Shown: positions 55,415 through 64,000, counted from the first letter of the stretch. The stretch is DNA of 64,000 nt from Lysobacterales bacterium (GCA_022844165.1 JALHMH010000016.1:37672-101671); one strand, 5' to 3'. Numbers and translations: made by a program. The notes: generated from the sequence alone by a model not told the origin.

Positions 55415-56632
55415 TTACACGACGCCATCGGCGCGCAATCGCGCGATTGCGTGCTCATCGAGCCCCAGGCGCTCACAAAGCACTTCGTCGGTGTGTTGCC
55501 CAAGCAGCGGAGGCGCGTGTCGGTATTCGATCGGGCTGGCCGAGAACCGCACCGGGTTGGCCAGGAGCGGAACGTCGCCGAGCGGGTGCGGCATCGTCAT
55601 ACGCATCCCGCGCGCCATCACCTGGGGATCCTCAAATACTTTATCGATGGTGTTGATTGGGCCGGCCGGAACGTCGAATTCGCGCAACGCCGTCAGCCAT
55701 TCCGCCGTACCGCGTGTCAGCAGGATCTTCTGCACCGCGTCGATGCACTGGTCGCGATTCCGCACACGATCTGCGTTGCGCTGAAAACGCGGATCCAGGG
55801 CCAGCTCAGGCGCCGAGGCGCAGGCACAAAAACGCTGGAACTGGCCATCGTTGCCTACGGTGAGCATCAGGTGCCCATCGGTGGTTCGAAAGGCCTGGTA
55901 AGGCACAATGCTCGGGTGCGCGGTGCCGAAACGTGGCGGTACCAAACCCGTGGTCAGATGGTTCATGTTGAGGTATGACAGCCAGGCGACCTGCGTATCG
56001 AGCAGCGCGACATCAATGTGCTGCCCGATGCCAGTGCGTTCTCGATGTTGCAGGGCGGCCAGAATGGCGGTGACGGCATACATGCCGCACATCAAATCGA
56101 CCACCGCGATGCCGACTTTCATCGGACCACCGCCGGGCTCGCCATCTGGATGCCCGGTGATGCTCATCAGTCCGCCTTGGGCCTGGATCATTGCGTCGTA
56201 ACCCGGTTCGCTCGCCAGTGGGCCCGTTTGCCCGAAGCCGGTGATCGAGCAATAAATCAACCTCGGATTGAGTGCCAATAGCGAGGACGCATCGAGACCA
56301 TATTTTTTCAGACCACCGACCTTGAAGTTCTCAATGACAATGTCTGACTGCAGCGCGAGTTCGCGAACCAGCCGTTGGCCCTCGACATGCGCCAAATTGA
56401 TGGTGACGGAGCGCTTGTTGCGGTTGGCGGACAAATAGTAGGCAGCCTCGCCGGTGTCCTTGCCCTGCGAATCGCGCAGATACGGCGGGCCCCACGCGCG
56501 CGTGTCGTCGCCCTTGCCTGGCTGTTCAACCTTGATCGCATCGGCGCCATAGTCGGCCAACAGCTGCCCGGCCCAGGGCCCTGCCAACACGCGCGACAAA
56601 TCGAGAACCTTGATACCTTTCAATGCACTCAC
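55415..56632 (-). CDS. CaiB/BaiF family CoA transferase
   Basis: A 405-residue class III CoA transferase. GIKVLDLSRVLAGPWAGQLL and ADYGADAIKVEQPGKGD are typical, with an Asp/Gly-rich YDAMIQAQGGLMSITG loop (as MIQAQGGLMSITG) and NPRLIYCSITGFGQTGP. It moves CoA between carboxylic acids such as fatty, bile or dicarboxylic acids. It overlaps the upstream AlkB-type gene by GTGA (GTG start). Coupling with an alkane hydroxylase suggests activation of oxidised alkyl acids. Confidence 0.92.
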   Translation of the reverse strand: MSALKGIKVLDLSRVLAGPWAGQLLADYGADAIKVEQPGKGDDTRAWGPPYLRDSQGKDTGEAAYYLSANRNKRSVTINLAHVEGQRLVRELALQSDIVIENFKVGGLKKYGLDASSLLALNPRLIYCSITGFGQTGPLASEPGYDAMIQAQGGLMSITGHPDGEPGGGPMKVGIAVVDLMCGMYAVTAILAALQHRERTGIGQHIDVALLDTQVAWLSYLNMNHLTTGLVPPRFGTAHPSIVPYQAFRTTDGHLMLTVGNDGQFQRFCACASAPELALDPRFQRNADRVRNRDQCIDAVQKILLTRGTAEWLTALREFDVPAGPINTIDKVFEDPQVMARGMRMTMPHPLGDVPLLANPVRFSASPIEYRHAPPLLGQHTDEVLCERLGLDEHAIARLRADGVV

Positions 56633-57693
56633 GCATGCCTCGCCTTGAATTCGCGCACGCGCGGGTCGATCAGCGCAAACCACAGCGGCGGCAACAGCGC
56701 CAGCAGGAACATCGATGCATAACCGCCCGGCAATTGTGGGCTCTCGTCGTAATGCATCAACGCCTGATAGCGCCGCCTTGCATTCTCGTGGTGATCGGAG
56801 TGGCGCTGCAGCTGGAATAACATCCAGTTGGTCAGTCGGTAGTTGCTGTTCCAGGAGTGCAGATGCGTGGTGCGTTCATAACGGCCCGGTGCGATCTCGC
56901 GCCGCTCCAAGCCATAGTGTTCGATGTAATTGATGATCTCCAGACTGACAATGGCGCCGAGGCACTGGCTGACGAAAAACAGACCCCCAAGTGCGCCGAA
57001 GGCCATCGAAAATGCGCAGAGCAGCATCAGCGTCAATGCGCTCCAGACCAACAATTCGTTGCGCCACCAAGGCAGGTCGCCGCGCTGCAAGCGCTCGGCT
57101 TCCAGTCGCCATGCGTTGCGCACGTTGCGCGGAATCGACTGCGCAACGAAGGCATAAACATTTTGTCCGAAGCGCGCGCTCGATGCGTCTCTGGGCGTCG
57201 ACACATGCACGTGATGGCCGCGCAGATGCTCGACCTTGAACGTGCCGTAGCCCACGCTTGCGAGCAACAAGCCGCCAGCGGTGGCTTCCAATCGACCCGA
57301 TTTGTGGATCAGCTCGTGCGCCACGTTAATGGCGAGAATGCCGCCGACGACACCCTGCGACAGCAACCAGCCGAGGGTCCCGCCGAGCTCGAAACCGGCG
57401 CTCGCGAAGTGCGCACAGGACCACACCAGCAGCGCCAGATACACAGGCAAACAGGCCAGCGTCAGCATCCGATACCACGGATCGCGCTCCAGGCGCTCGG
57501 CTTCTTCCGTATCCGGATTCTCCGGATCGCGTCCGATCGCATAGTCGGCCAACGGCAATAGCACGAATAAAAACAGCAGCGGGAACCAGGCCGCCAGATC
57601 GGGCGCCGCGTAACGCTCGCCCAGCCATGCTGCAATCGGCAGCAAGGCGGGAACAATCAGTACCGTCAAATACCCGTAGCGCTTGATGTTCAT
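56629..57693 (-). CDS. alkB: Alkane 1-monooxygenase (AlkB type)
   Basis: A 354-residue integral membrane di-iron hydroxylase that oxidises alkanes at a terminal carbon. The three histidine boxes are H126/H130 (NVAHELIHKSG), H156/H160/H161 (EHLRGHHVHVST) and H298/H301/H302 (LQRHSDHHENA), plus NYIEHYGL between. Four or more TM helices are visible. Start ATG at 57693 has GGAGA upstream. No rubredoxin or rubredoxin reductase gene is nearby, so electrons must come from elsewhere. Divergent from a Rieske oxygenase. Confidence 0.93.
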   Translation of the reverse strand: MNIKRYGYLTVLIVPALLPIAAWLGERYAAPDLAAWFPLLFLFVLLPLADYAIGRDPENPDTEEAERLERDPWYRMLTLACLPVYLALLVWSCAHFASAGFELGGTLGWLLSQGVVGGILAINVAHELIHKSGRLEATAGGLLLASVGYGTFKVEHLRGHHVHVSTPRDASSARFGQNVYAFVAQSIPRNVRNAWRLEAERLQRGDLPWWRNELLVWSALTLMLLCAFSMAFGALGGLFFVSQCLGAIVSLEIINYIEHYGLERREIAPGRYERTTHLHSWNSNYRLTNWMLFQLQRHSDHHENARRRYQALMHYDESPQLPGGYASMFLLALLPPLWFALIDPRVREFKARHA

Positions 57694-57816
57694 CTCCTGG
57701 ATTCTCCGATGGCAACGCTGCGGCCGAAAGGCGACGATTGCCTCGTCTGGGCAATCCGTGGCGCGAACCAACTCGCGCACCGATATGCTACGCGCAGACA
57801 ATGCACAACGACGACC

Positions 57817-58860
57817 ATGACTGCCTGGCAACAAACCCAAAACTTGGAGACGGCGCACGGATTACCGGCGCTGGTGTACACCCATCAGGACATCGCGAAT
57901 CAAGAGATCGATGTGTTTCGTCGCTCCTGGCAGCTGCTGGCGCACGCGGCGCAGCTCGCCGCACCCGGCGATCATATCGTCGACGAGATCGCCGGTTTGC
58001 CGGTCCTGATCGTACGCTCGCCGGACGGTGCGCTTCTGGGTTTTCATAACGTATGTCGTCACCGCGGCGGACCGCTCGCTATCGCATGCGGTGGCGGAAT
58101 GAAACAGTTGCGCTGCCACTACCACGGCTGGAGCTACGATTGGAACGGCGCCTTGCGCAGCGGCCCGGAGCTGGATGCGATGGTCGATTTCGACCGAGCC
58201 GCGGTGCGTTTGCCGGCCATTGAAGTTGCGCAATGGCAGGGGCTGGTCTTTGCGTCGGTGGCGCCCGAGGTGCCGTTCGCTGCGCTGACGGCGGGCATCG
58301 ACGCGCGCATCGGCGCGGCGCTGAGCGGCGTCGAGTTCCAGAAGCGCATCAGTTACACCGCGCAGTGCAACTGGAAGGCTTACGTCGACAACTATCTTGA
58401 GGGTTACCACGTCCCACACATCCATCCGGCGCTCAATCGCCTGCTCGACTATCGCGAGTATCGTACCGACTGTTTCGAACACTATGCGCTGCAATCAAGC
58501 CCGCTCGATGCTGCGGAGAGTTTCTACGGCCTGGGCGAGGCCTTGTACTACCAGTTGTGGCCGAACACAATGCTCAACATTCTGCCAGGGCGGCTACAGA
58601 CCAATCGCATCGTGCCGCTGGCGGTGAATGCCTGTCGCATCGATTTTGATTATTACTACACGCCAGAGTTGGCGCGAGATGCTGCCAAAATTGCGGCGGA
58701 TCAGGCGCTTGCGGACGACACGCAGCGCGAGGACATCGATATCTGCGAACGAGTCCAGCGCGCCTTCGCCAGCGGCTCCTACGATACTGGGCGAGTGCAC
58801 CCGACGCGCGAACAAGGCGTGCACTGGTTTCAGGAGCGCTATCGGCGCGCGTTCGCTTGA
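57817..58860 (+). CDS. Rieske non-haem iron oxygenase, alpha subunit
   Basis: A 347-residue aromatic ring-hydroxylating-type oxygenase. The Rieske cluster uses C80, H82, C100, H103 (VCRHRGG, LRCHYHGWSY); the mononuclear iron motif is in DNYLEGYHVPHIHP, typical of the RHO_alpha_C family (choline, carnitine or aromatic substrates). No beta subunit or reductase is beside it. The 123-base gap to divergent alkB suggests shared regulation. Confidence 0.92.
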   Translation: MTAWQQTQNLETAHGLPALVYTHQDIANQEIDVFRRSWQLLAHAAQLAAPGDHIVDEIAGLPVLIVRSPDGALLGFHNVCRHRGGPLAIACGGGMKQLRCHYHGWSYDWNGALRSGPELDAMVDFDRAAVRLPAIEVAQWQGLVFASVAPEVPFAALTAGIDARIGAALSGVEFQKRISYTAQCNWKAYVDNYLEGYHVPHIHPALNRLLDYREYRTDCFEHYALQSSPLDAAESFYGLGEALYYQLWPNTMLNILPGRLQTNRIVPLAVNACRIDFDYYYTPELARDAAKIAADQALADDTQREDIDICERVQRAFASGSYDTGRVHPTREQGVHWFQERYRRAFA

Positions 58861-58898
58861 GTGCCGAGGGAACGTTGCCCTGCCTCAGTTTGCGAGGA

Positions 58899-59666
58899 CT
58901 ACTCGAAACGAGCCAGCTGCTCGCGATAGCCACGCGATAGCTTCAGTTCCTGGCCGCACTTCAGGTCGATGAAGTATTCGCCGTTGATATGCGGGCGCAA
59001 GCGCGTGACGCAGGCGATATTGACGATCGTCGAGCGATGCACGCGCACGAATCGTTCGCCCGGCAGACGCTCGGCGAGTTCGCGCAGTGTGGCGCGTGCG
59101 ACGTGATTGGCGTCGGAGCAATGCACGACCACATAGTCGCCGGCCGCATCGATCCAGCGGATGTCGTTGAGCGCGACGCGAATGAGCGTGGTACCGTCTT
59201 TGAGTGTCAGCTTGTCGTCGCTGCGTTCGCCTAACGACTGCGGCCGTTCACCGCCGACCAACGCCAGTAAGCGCGCGTGGTCGGCTTCGAGTTCGCTTTG
59301 CGACTTCAGCCGTCGCGCGCGTTCCACGGCTGCGCGGAGCGCGTCATCGTCCACGGGTTTGAGCAGATAGTCGACCGCATGCACGCGAAACGCGTCGAGC
59401 GCATAGTGATCGTAGGCGGTGATGAAGATGACCAACGGCCAACGCGCGACGGGCAGCGCGCGCAGCACACCGAAGCCATCGACGCCGGGCATCTGGATGT
59501 CGAGAAACAGCAGGTCAGGCTGATGTTGGCCAATCAACGCCAGGGCCTCGCGGCCATTGTTGGCTTCTGCAACCAATTCGATGCCGGCAATCGCCTGCAA
59601 ACGCAGCTTGAGTCCGCGTCTCGCCAGGGGTTCGTCGTCGGCAAGTAAGCAGCGCAGAGGTTTCAT
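58899..59666 (-). CDS. LytTR response regulator, AlgR-like
   Basis: A 255-residue two-component response regulator. The receiver domain has phosphoacceptor D56 in LLFLDIQMPG, with DDEP near the N-terminus, and a LytTR DNA-binding domain in the last 100 residues (GTTLIRVALNDIRWIDAAGDYVV in part, PGERFVRVHRSTIVN). It is 43 bases downstream of a LytS/AlgZ-like histidine kinase gene. The order AlgZ-like then AlgR-like matches Pseudomonas and Xanthomonas. Confidence 0.93.
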   Translation of the reverse strand: MKPLRCLLADDEPLARRGLKLRLQAIAGIELVAEANNGREALALIGQHQPDLLFLDIQMPGVDGFGVLRALPVARWPLVIFITAYDHYALDAFRVHAVDYLLKPVDDDALRAAVERARRLKSQSELEADHARLLALVGGERPQSLGERSDDKLTLKDGTTLIRVALNDIRWIDAAGDYVVVHCSDANHVARATLRELAERLPGERFVRVHRSTIVNIACVTRLRPHINGEYFIDLKCGQELKLSRGYREQLARFE

Positions 59667-59709
59667 AGGCCAGCCGGCAGGTCAGTGAAATGTGTTGTTG
59701 AGCACGGGG

Positions 59710-60762
59710 CTACCGCTCCAACGGCAGCGTCATGCGCACGCGCACCCCACCTTCGGGCCGGTTTTCCACGCTGAGCCGTTGCCTTGCGCCGTACAAAGTG
59801 GCGAGGCGCTCTCGCGTGTTGCGCAAGCCGACACCATTTAACTCCGGCGCTCCGGGCGCGAACACCGGGCTGCCCGGCCCATCGTCGCACAACACCAGCT
59901 CCAACCACTCGCCGTTGGCATAAGCGCGCAGCGTAATCGTGCAACCCGTCTCGCTCTTGGCCACAGCGTACTTGATCGCATTCTCGATCAGGGGTTGCAG
60001 GATCAGGCTCGGCACCAATGCCGTCTGTGCAGCCTCATCGACCGTCAAGTCCAATCGCAAGCGTTCGTCGAAGCGCATTTTTTCGATGGTCAGATACAAA
60101 TCGAGCACTTCCATCTCGCGTTTCAGTGGCACCTTTTGTTCCGGCTCTTGATCCAGCGTGTAACGCAGAAATCGACTCAACGCACCCAGCATGCGCCCGG
60201 CGACGGTGTTCTGCTGATCGAGCACCAGCGTCGAAATCGCATTCAAGGTGTTGAACAGAAAATGGGGATTCAACTGATAGCGCAGCATCTTCAGTTGCGC
60301 CAGATTGGCCTGCGACTGCGCTGCCACAGTGCGCTCTCGTGCCTCCGCCAATGCTCGGCTATTGCGGATACCGAACCACAGTGCGCTCCAGCTCAAGATG
60401 ACGTAAGCGGTGAATCCGGTGTACGCGATGTAGCCGAGGAAGGTCGCCGGCTTGCATTCCTCGGGGCAGTATTGTTCGATCGACAGTGCGTAGATGGCGC
60501 TCATTGCCAAACACACAAACAGGAACGCCGGCAAGGCGATCAAGGCGCGCTGCGCGATCGGCAGTACATAGATGCGTCGATACAACAAATGCAACGGATA
60601 GGTGATCAGCGCGCCACCAATCGCGCTCGAGATCGAGACCGACAGGTAGCTCAGGTGTTTGCCGTGCGCCATGCCGGACAAGAAATGCACGATCAGAAAT
60701 CCGAACCAGCCTGCAATTTGCAGGGGCCAGAAACCCATCAGCGAAGAAAGGCGCGCGCTCAT
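59710..60762 (-). CDS. Sensor histidine kinase, AlgZ/LytS-like
   Basis: A 350-residue membrane sensor kinase. Four TM helices occupy residues 1-135; the His_kinase (PF06580-type) domain carries LNPHFLFNTLNAIS with the phosphoaccepting histidine, the N-box PLIENAIKYAV and G-box DDGPGSPVF. It pairs with the LytTR regulator directly downstream. The upstream gap carries a structured repeat and a phospholipase gene. Confidence 0.93.
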   Translation of the reverse strand: MSARLSSLMGFWPLQIAGWFGFLIVHFLSGMAHGKHLSYLSVSISSAIGGALITYPLHLLYRRIYVLPIAQRALIALPAFLFVCLAMSAIYALSIEQYCPEECKPATFLGYIAYTGFTAYVILSWSALWFGIRNSRALAEARERTVAAQSQANLAQLKMLRYQLNPHFLFNTLNAISTLVLDQQNTVAGRMLGALSRFLRYTLDQEPEQKVPLKREMEVLDLYLTIEKMRFDERLRLDLTVDEAAQTALVPSLILQPLIENAIKYAVAKSETGCTITLRAYANGEWLELVLCDDGPGSPVFAPGAPELNGVGLRNTRERLATLYGARQRLSVENRPEGGVRVRMTLPLER

Positions 60763-60852
60763 CGCCAGGATGATAAGGCGTACGAACGTTAAGCGTGCCT
60801 CACTTCGGCGCGCGATGCTGGCGCTCGGCTGACGCCGTGGATCGCAGTCGAC

Positions 60853-61073
60853 TCAGTTGAGCGGGTTTGAATAACCGTAACGAGCGGGTCGAGAGCAAGG
60901 CGCACCGCGCGCAGGAACCGCAGTGGACAAAAAGTCCATGAGGGTGAAGCGGTCTTTCGAGCGGCATGCCGCGAGCCGCTGAACGCCACGCAACTTGTTG
61001 CGTGGCCGGGGAGCGAGCACGGAGCAACGCTGCGATCGACCCGCGCATCAGGTTATTCAAACCGCTCAGTTGA
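60853..61073. repeat. Structured inverted-repeat element
   Basis: A roughly 220-bp element in the 303-base gap between the kinase gene and the phospholipase gene. Left arm at 60853-60876 and right arm at 61051-61073 pair almost perfectly (22 of 23 or so; one differs by an extra G and an AC/GT swap). Inside, CGGGTCGA near 60884 pairs with TCGACCCG near 61036, and there are local hairpins: TGGAC-AAAAA-GTCCA (60924-60938), GCGGCATGCCGC (60961-60972), and a perfect 9-bp stem GCCACGCAA/TTGCGTGGC (60985-61006). The right arm runs into the 3' end of the phospholipase gene. Candidate MITE, RNA gene or long terminator. Confidence 0.75.
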
Positions 61074-62682
61074 ACATACCGAGTACCACTTCCTTGTTGC
61101 TCGGCTGTCCGGCTGCCGGTCGCCAGTCCGCGGCGAGATTCCAGCACCAAAGATGGGCCAGTGCACTCACGGCAACCGTATCGAGTTTCAGCATCGTGAA
61201 GGTGTTGTAGAGCGGGAACTGGAGGTGGCCTGCGATATCGATGGCACCTTTAACTTCCCAAGTCAGCTGATCCCAAAAGGCAGGCACAAAGTCGTTGTAC
61301 ATCCAGAGGATGTCGACGCTGGTATTGCCAGCAACGCCAAACCAGGCATTTGGCAGCACGTTGAGTGTTTGCCGCACCACAACCGGAGCGCCTGCCTGAC
61401 GCCTGGCCCAAAGCGCCCGTTGCAGGGCCGCAAAGCTGCTCGTCGGGAACACCTGATTGTGGCGGAACAGGCGAACCGACCCGGTGCCGGGATCCTGGCT
61501 GTAGGGGACGTAGCCTTTGCCTTTGACATATGGCTGCAACCCGAATAGTGGCGGTAGATCGCTGGAAACGATGATCTCGTTGCCATCCATGCCGAGCGCC
61601 TCGTCAGTATTGATGCCGACCAAAACGCGTCCGACGCCGCGCGCGAGCATGGCGTTCAGTCCGAGGTTCTCCAAACTACCGCCATCGGCAAATCGGAAAG
61701 TTTTTTCAGCAACGGTCTTGCGCGAAGCGATCGGGAAGTAGCCGTAACGCGGCACCAATCCGTTCAACGACGGATGTTCCTCCTCAAGCTCCTGCGCGAA
61801 GGCGGCGCTACTGCTGCCAACGATGTCGGCCAGCGAATAGCGGCGTTTTCCGGGCGCTACCAACATGTCGTTGTTGCCGAGGTCCTTGACGTAGGCACCG
61901 GTCATCGCCATCGAATCCATCAAACCGCCGCCGATGGTCGGCTGCGTGCTCGGAAATGGCTGACGAACACCGAGCATAAAGTTGGCCTCGAAGGGCACCA
62001 GGTCGGCCGACGTCGTGTCGTCGTTAAACAGCGCCGTGTTGAAGACCATGAAGGGCCGCTTTCGGCTCACGGTGTAGAAATCGCTGGTCGATAAAGATGG
62101 GTTACGCGCCAATGTGCCGTTCGGCAGCTTCAGGAAATTCTCAGTCCAGCTGAAATAGTGCTGATCGAAATAGTTGTGGTTCGGATCGGGCGACCAGAGT
62201 CCAAACGGACGCAACACGCTGTGACCAATCAAGCCTTGCCAAAGTTCGCTGTTCGGATATCCCCATTCGAACTTGAGTTTGAGAATCTCGCCGAGATCGC
62301 TCAACACACCCAAGCCGAGAGGCACGGTGCCCAGGTTGTTTGGCGGCAACTGATCCAGAGCGAACGGCAGGGAACCGGTAACCGTCAACAGGCTCGGGTC
62401 GAGCACCGGTGCGCCGAGAAAATCGGCATCGCTGATCGAGGCCGGCAGATAGGTGTACAAGCTGTTTGCCCAAGTGCCGCCGGAAACCGATGAGATCGCG
62501 AAGATCTTATCCATTAGTCCTAACGAGTCGAGAGCGCGAAGTTGACCCATCGCACAAGTCAGCGCTCGCGAACCGCCGCCAGACAAACACAAGCCGATCG
62601 ACGACGGCAGCGCCTGCACGCCAGGTACGGTGCTGTGCACGGCCGGCAGAGGCAAAAACGAGGTGTTTAGATTGGCTGGCAT
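61066..62682 (-). CDS. cPLA2/patatin-like phospholipase
   Basis: A 538-residue lipid acyl hydrolase-like protein. The oxyanion motif LCLSGGGSRAL is at 31-41, the serine nucleophile is in AISSVSGGTWANSLY (Ser67, VSGGTW), and the catalytic Asp is in RFADGGSLENLGLN. The SVSGGTW context is closer to cytosolic phospholipase A2 than to bacterial patatins (GxSxG). ATG at 62682 follows GGGAG at a good distance; the frame extends to a TTG at 62763. No signal peptide is seen. It ends within the right arm of the structured repeat. Confidence 0.8.
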   Translation of the reverse strand: MPANLNTSFLPLPAVHSTVPGVQALPSSIGLCLSGGGSRALTCAMGQLRALDSLGLMDKIFAISSVSGGTWANSLYTYLPASISDADFLGAPVLDPSLLTVTGSLPFALDQLPPNNLGTVPLGLGVLSDLGEILKLKFEWGYPNSELWQGLIGHSVLRPFGLWSPDPNHNYFDQHYFSWTENFLKLPNGTLARNPSLSTSDFYTVSRKRPFMVFNTALFNDDTTSADLVPFEANFMLGVRQPFPSTQPTIGGGLMDSMAMTGAYVKDLGNNDMLVAPGKRRYSLADIVGSSSAAFAQELEEEHPSLNGLVPRYGYFPIASRKTVAEKTFRFADGGSLENLGLNAMLARGVGRVLVGINTDEALGMDGNEIIVSSDLPPLFGLQPYVKGKGYVPYSQDPGTGSVRLFRHNQVFPTSSFAALQRALWARRQAGAPVVVRQTLNVLPNAWFGVAGNTSVDILWMYNDFVPAFWDQLTWEVKGAIDIAGHLQFPLYNTFTMLKLDTVAVSALAHLWCWNLAADWRPAAGQPSNKEVVLGMFN

Positions 62683-62777
62683 GGCGAGTGCTCCCGGTGT
62701 TGGTCCGTCGATGCTGCGCGGAACGTAAATGTTCTGCAACTCTAGCCATGTTTTTTGTAACAACTAAGACAGATCAT

Positions 62778-63476
62778 CTACAAATCAACTTGCCGCCATG
62801 CCATCACCAGCGCGCGCACCGACGCTCCTTCCGCGACGTCGACCTGCGCAAAGCCCAATTGCCGCGCACGCCCGGCAATTCGCTGGCTGGCCGCAATGAC
62901 CGTCTGTTGACGCCATCGAGGCAGCTCCGCGCAAAGGTCGTGCCAACGCTCCAAGATGGCCACGCTGGTCGCGGTCACTGCGAACCGGCCTCGATACCTT
63001 CGAAGTGTCTCCAGCACCTTGGCAGAAGGCGCCCTCGGGACTCTGCGATACGCGCTAATCGCGCGTGCATCGGCCCCGCGCTCGCGCAAGGTATCGAGTA
63101 ATACAGATCTCCCGCCGGGCGCGCACCAGATCGCGATGGACTTGCCGCGCACCGATTTTAGCGCTGGCAAATCGAGCGCCGACTCGCTGTTTTCGCGACC
63201 CGCAACGACGACATCGATTCCCATCTCGCGCAGCACAGCGCCCGTTGCGGCGCCGATCGCGATACCGGATTGCAACGACACAAAATGGACAGCCGCCAGT
63301 GCCGACGCCCGGCTGACCAATATGTGGTGTTGCGCGCTCTGCGCGAACGACAGTTCGGTCGGCGCCAACCTTGCCACACGCCGGGTGTACAGCAAGGGTA
63401 GCGAGAGATGTGGGACGCCACAGAGCTCCGAAAGGTGACGGCGGATTTCGGCAGCAGGGCGAGTGAGGATGAGCAT
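62778..63476 (-). CDS. hemD: Uroporphyrinogen-III synthase
   Basis: A 232-residue enzyme that cyclises hydroxymethylbilane to uroporphyrinogen III with inversion of ring D. MLILTRPAAEIRRHLSEL, AFVSLQSG-like VSLQSGIAIGAATG, and VTATSVAILERWHDL are diagnostic. It is not adjacent to hemC (at 32580), though it is just upstream of an AlgZ/AlgR-like pair and the phospholipase. The frame is open 13 codons before the start used. Confidence 0.88.
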   Translation of the reverse strand: MLILTRPAAEIRRHLSELCGVPHLSLPLLYTRRVARLAPTELSFAQSAQHHILVSRASALAAVHFVSLQSGIAIGAATGAVLREMGIDVVVAGRENSESALDLPALKSVRGKSIAIWCAPGGRSVLLDTLRERGADARAISAYRRVPRAPSAKVLETLRRYRGRFAVTATSVAILERWHDLCAELPRWRQQTVIAASQRIAGRARQLGFAQVDVAEGASVRALVMAWRQVDL

Positions 63477-63596
63477 CCGACGATTTTGCCACTCATCCGT
63501 GTCAACCGTTTGCAAGACTTCGCGTTGAGCGCTTCCACATGCAGTCTAATTGGCGCGACAATGCGGCTGGGGACGAGTCGGGGAGAGAGGGTTGTG

Positions 63597-64000
63597 ATGC
63601 GGCGTGGGGCGATTGTCCTTTTGCTGTTGGCAAGCGGATCTGTCGGCGCGCAGCAGGCGCTCGGTCCGGCGCCGGTGTCCGGCCCGGACCCCAGTCTGGC
63701 CGGTGGCAACTGCGATAATCTGACCGGTCAGCCGATCTATCAGAATGTGACCTGGAACGAAGTCTGGACTGCTCTCAACGAAATGAGCTCGTGTACCCAG
63801 AACTGCCATCTCGGAACCGATGCCGCCGCAGACCTCGATTTTGGGTCGCGCAATCTGTCGATCTATTTCCTGGTGAATCAGCGCAGCAGCCAGACGGACA
63901 TGCCACGCGTCGTTCCCGGGGACCCGGCAGCTTCGTTGCTGTTGCAAAAAGTCAGTTGCCCCAAACCAGCCGTTGGCCAACGCATGCCGTCGTTCGCTCC
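63597..64000 (+). CDS. Secreted cytochrome-like protein, cut by window end
   Basis: The first 134 codons of a plus-strand gene that runs past the window end. Signal peptide RRGAIVLLLLASGSVGAQQ, then a region with CTQNCHLG, a CX3CH heme-binding motif rather than the usual CX2CH, followed by PRVVPGDPAASLLLQKV and RMPSF, as in planctomycete-type cytochrome c domains where a covalently bound haem is read. GAGAGAGG at 63583-63590 precedes the ATG. Full domain structure is unknown. Confidence 0.65.
   Translation, partial: MRRGAIVLLLLASGSVGAQQALGPAPVSGPDPSLAGGNCDNLTGQPIYQNVTWNEVWTALNEMSSCTQNCHLGTDAAADLDFGSRNLSIYFLVNQRSSQTDMPRVVPGDPAASLLLQKVSCPKPAVGQRMPSFA

Overview
The window reads as chromosomal DNA of a GC-rich, Gram-negative gammaproteobacterium, most likely a member of the Lysobacterales (Xanthomonadales). 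This is inferred from outer-membrane proteins, periplasmic lipoproteins, mltB-rlpA-dacC-type cell wall genes, biosynthetic arginine decarboxylase and the metY/metX-hom arrangement; no rRNA or tRNA gene was seen to confirm it. Genes are dense, often overlap by 1-4 bases (ATGA, GTGA, TGATG), and lie on both strands.

Layout. 156-8336: AlkB-type dioxygenase, NAD synthetase, a small DUF486 membrane protein, a PhnD-like binding protein with a GGDEF/EAL protein, and divergently arginine decarboxylase. 8575-12669: an operon (membrane protein, Xre regulator, alpha/beta hydrolase, NatA/NatB-like ABC exporter) headed by three palindromic operator-like sites and closed by a strong hairpin. 12732-25722: scattered housekeeping and accessory genes: Uma2, TspO, LytTR membrane regulator, outer-membrane barrel, Bcp peroxiredoxin with a 2Fe-2S reductase, CutA, amidohydrolase, a two-gene piece of the kynurenine pathway, a methyltransferase lipoprotein, an AlkC-like protein and a secreted metalloprotease. 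26372-30522: the envelope cluster mltB-rlpA-dacC-ybeD, in which the usual lipB/lipA slot holds a methyltransferase. 30571-32453: a RloA/RloB (AbiL-like) ATPase plus TOPRIM pair in visibly less GC-rich DNA, a probable defence cargo. 32580-38629: hemC, a DUF4124 protein, PhzF, a Ser/Thr kinase with an FGE-sulfatase-like C-terminus, a membrane-anchored AraC regulator and a membrane protein.

38771-47998 carries the most interesting locus: five co-directional genes, DUF4132, MoxR-type AAA+ ATPase, DUF5682, VWA protein and SWIM zinc-finger protein, matching in composition the uncharacterised yehI/yehL/yehM/yehP/yehQ genes of Escherichia coli. It looks like an ATPase-VWA chaperone or conflict system of unknown function. 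48114-51630 is a methionine operon (metY and a metX-homoserine dehydrogenase fusion) with a MetJ-box-like operator array. 51694-53583 is a three-domain fusion of aldo/keto reductase, polynucleotide-kinase-like P-loop kinase and zinc-loop HAD phosphatase. 53611-64000: a gluzincin peptidase, an AlkB-type alkane hydroxylase coupled to a CoA transferase and divergent from a Rieske oxygenase, an AlgZ/AlgR-like two-component system, a structured inverted-repeat element, a cPLA2/patatin-like phospholipase, hemD and the start of a cytochrome-like secreted protein cut by the window end.

Two repeat systems stand out: a roughly 240-bp element in three copies, each placed immediately after a stop codon and in the same orientation as that gene, and a roughly 220-bp multi-hairpin element with long inverted ends at 60853-61073. 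No CRISPR array, complete insertion sequence, integrase or RNA gene was recognised.
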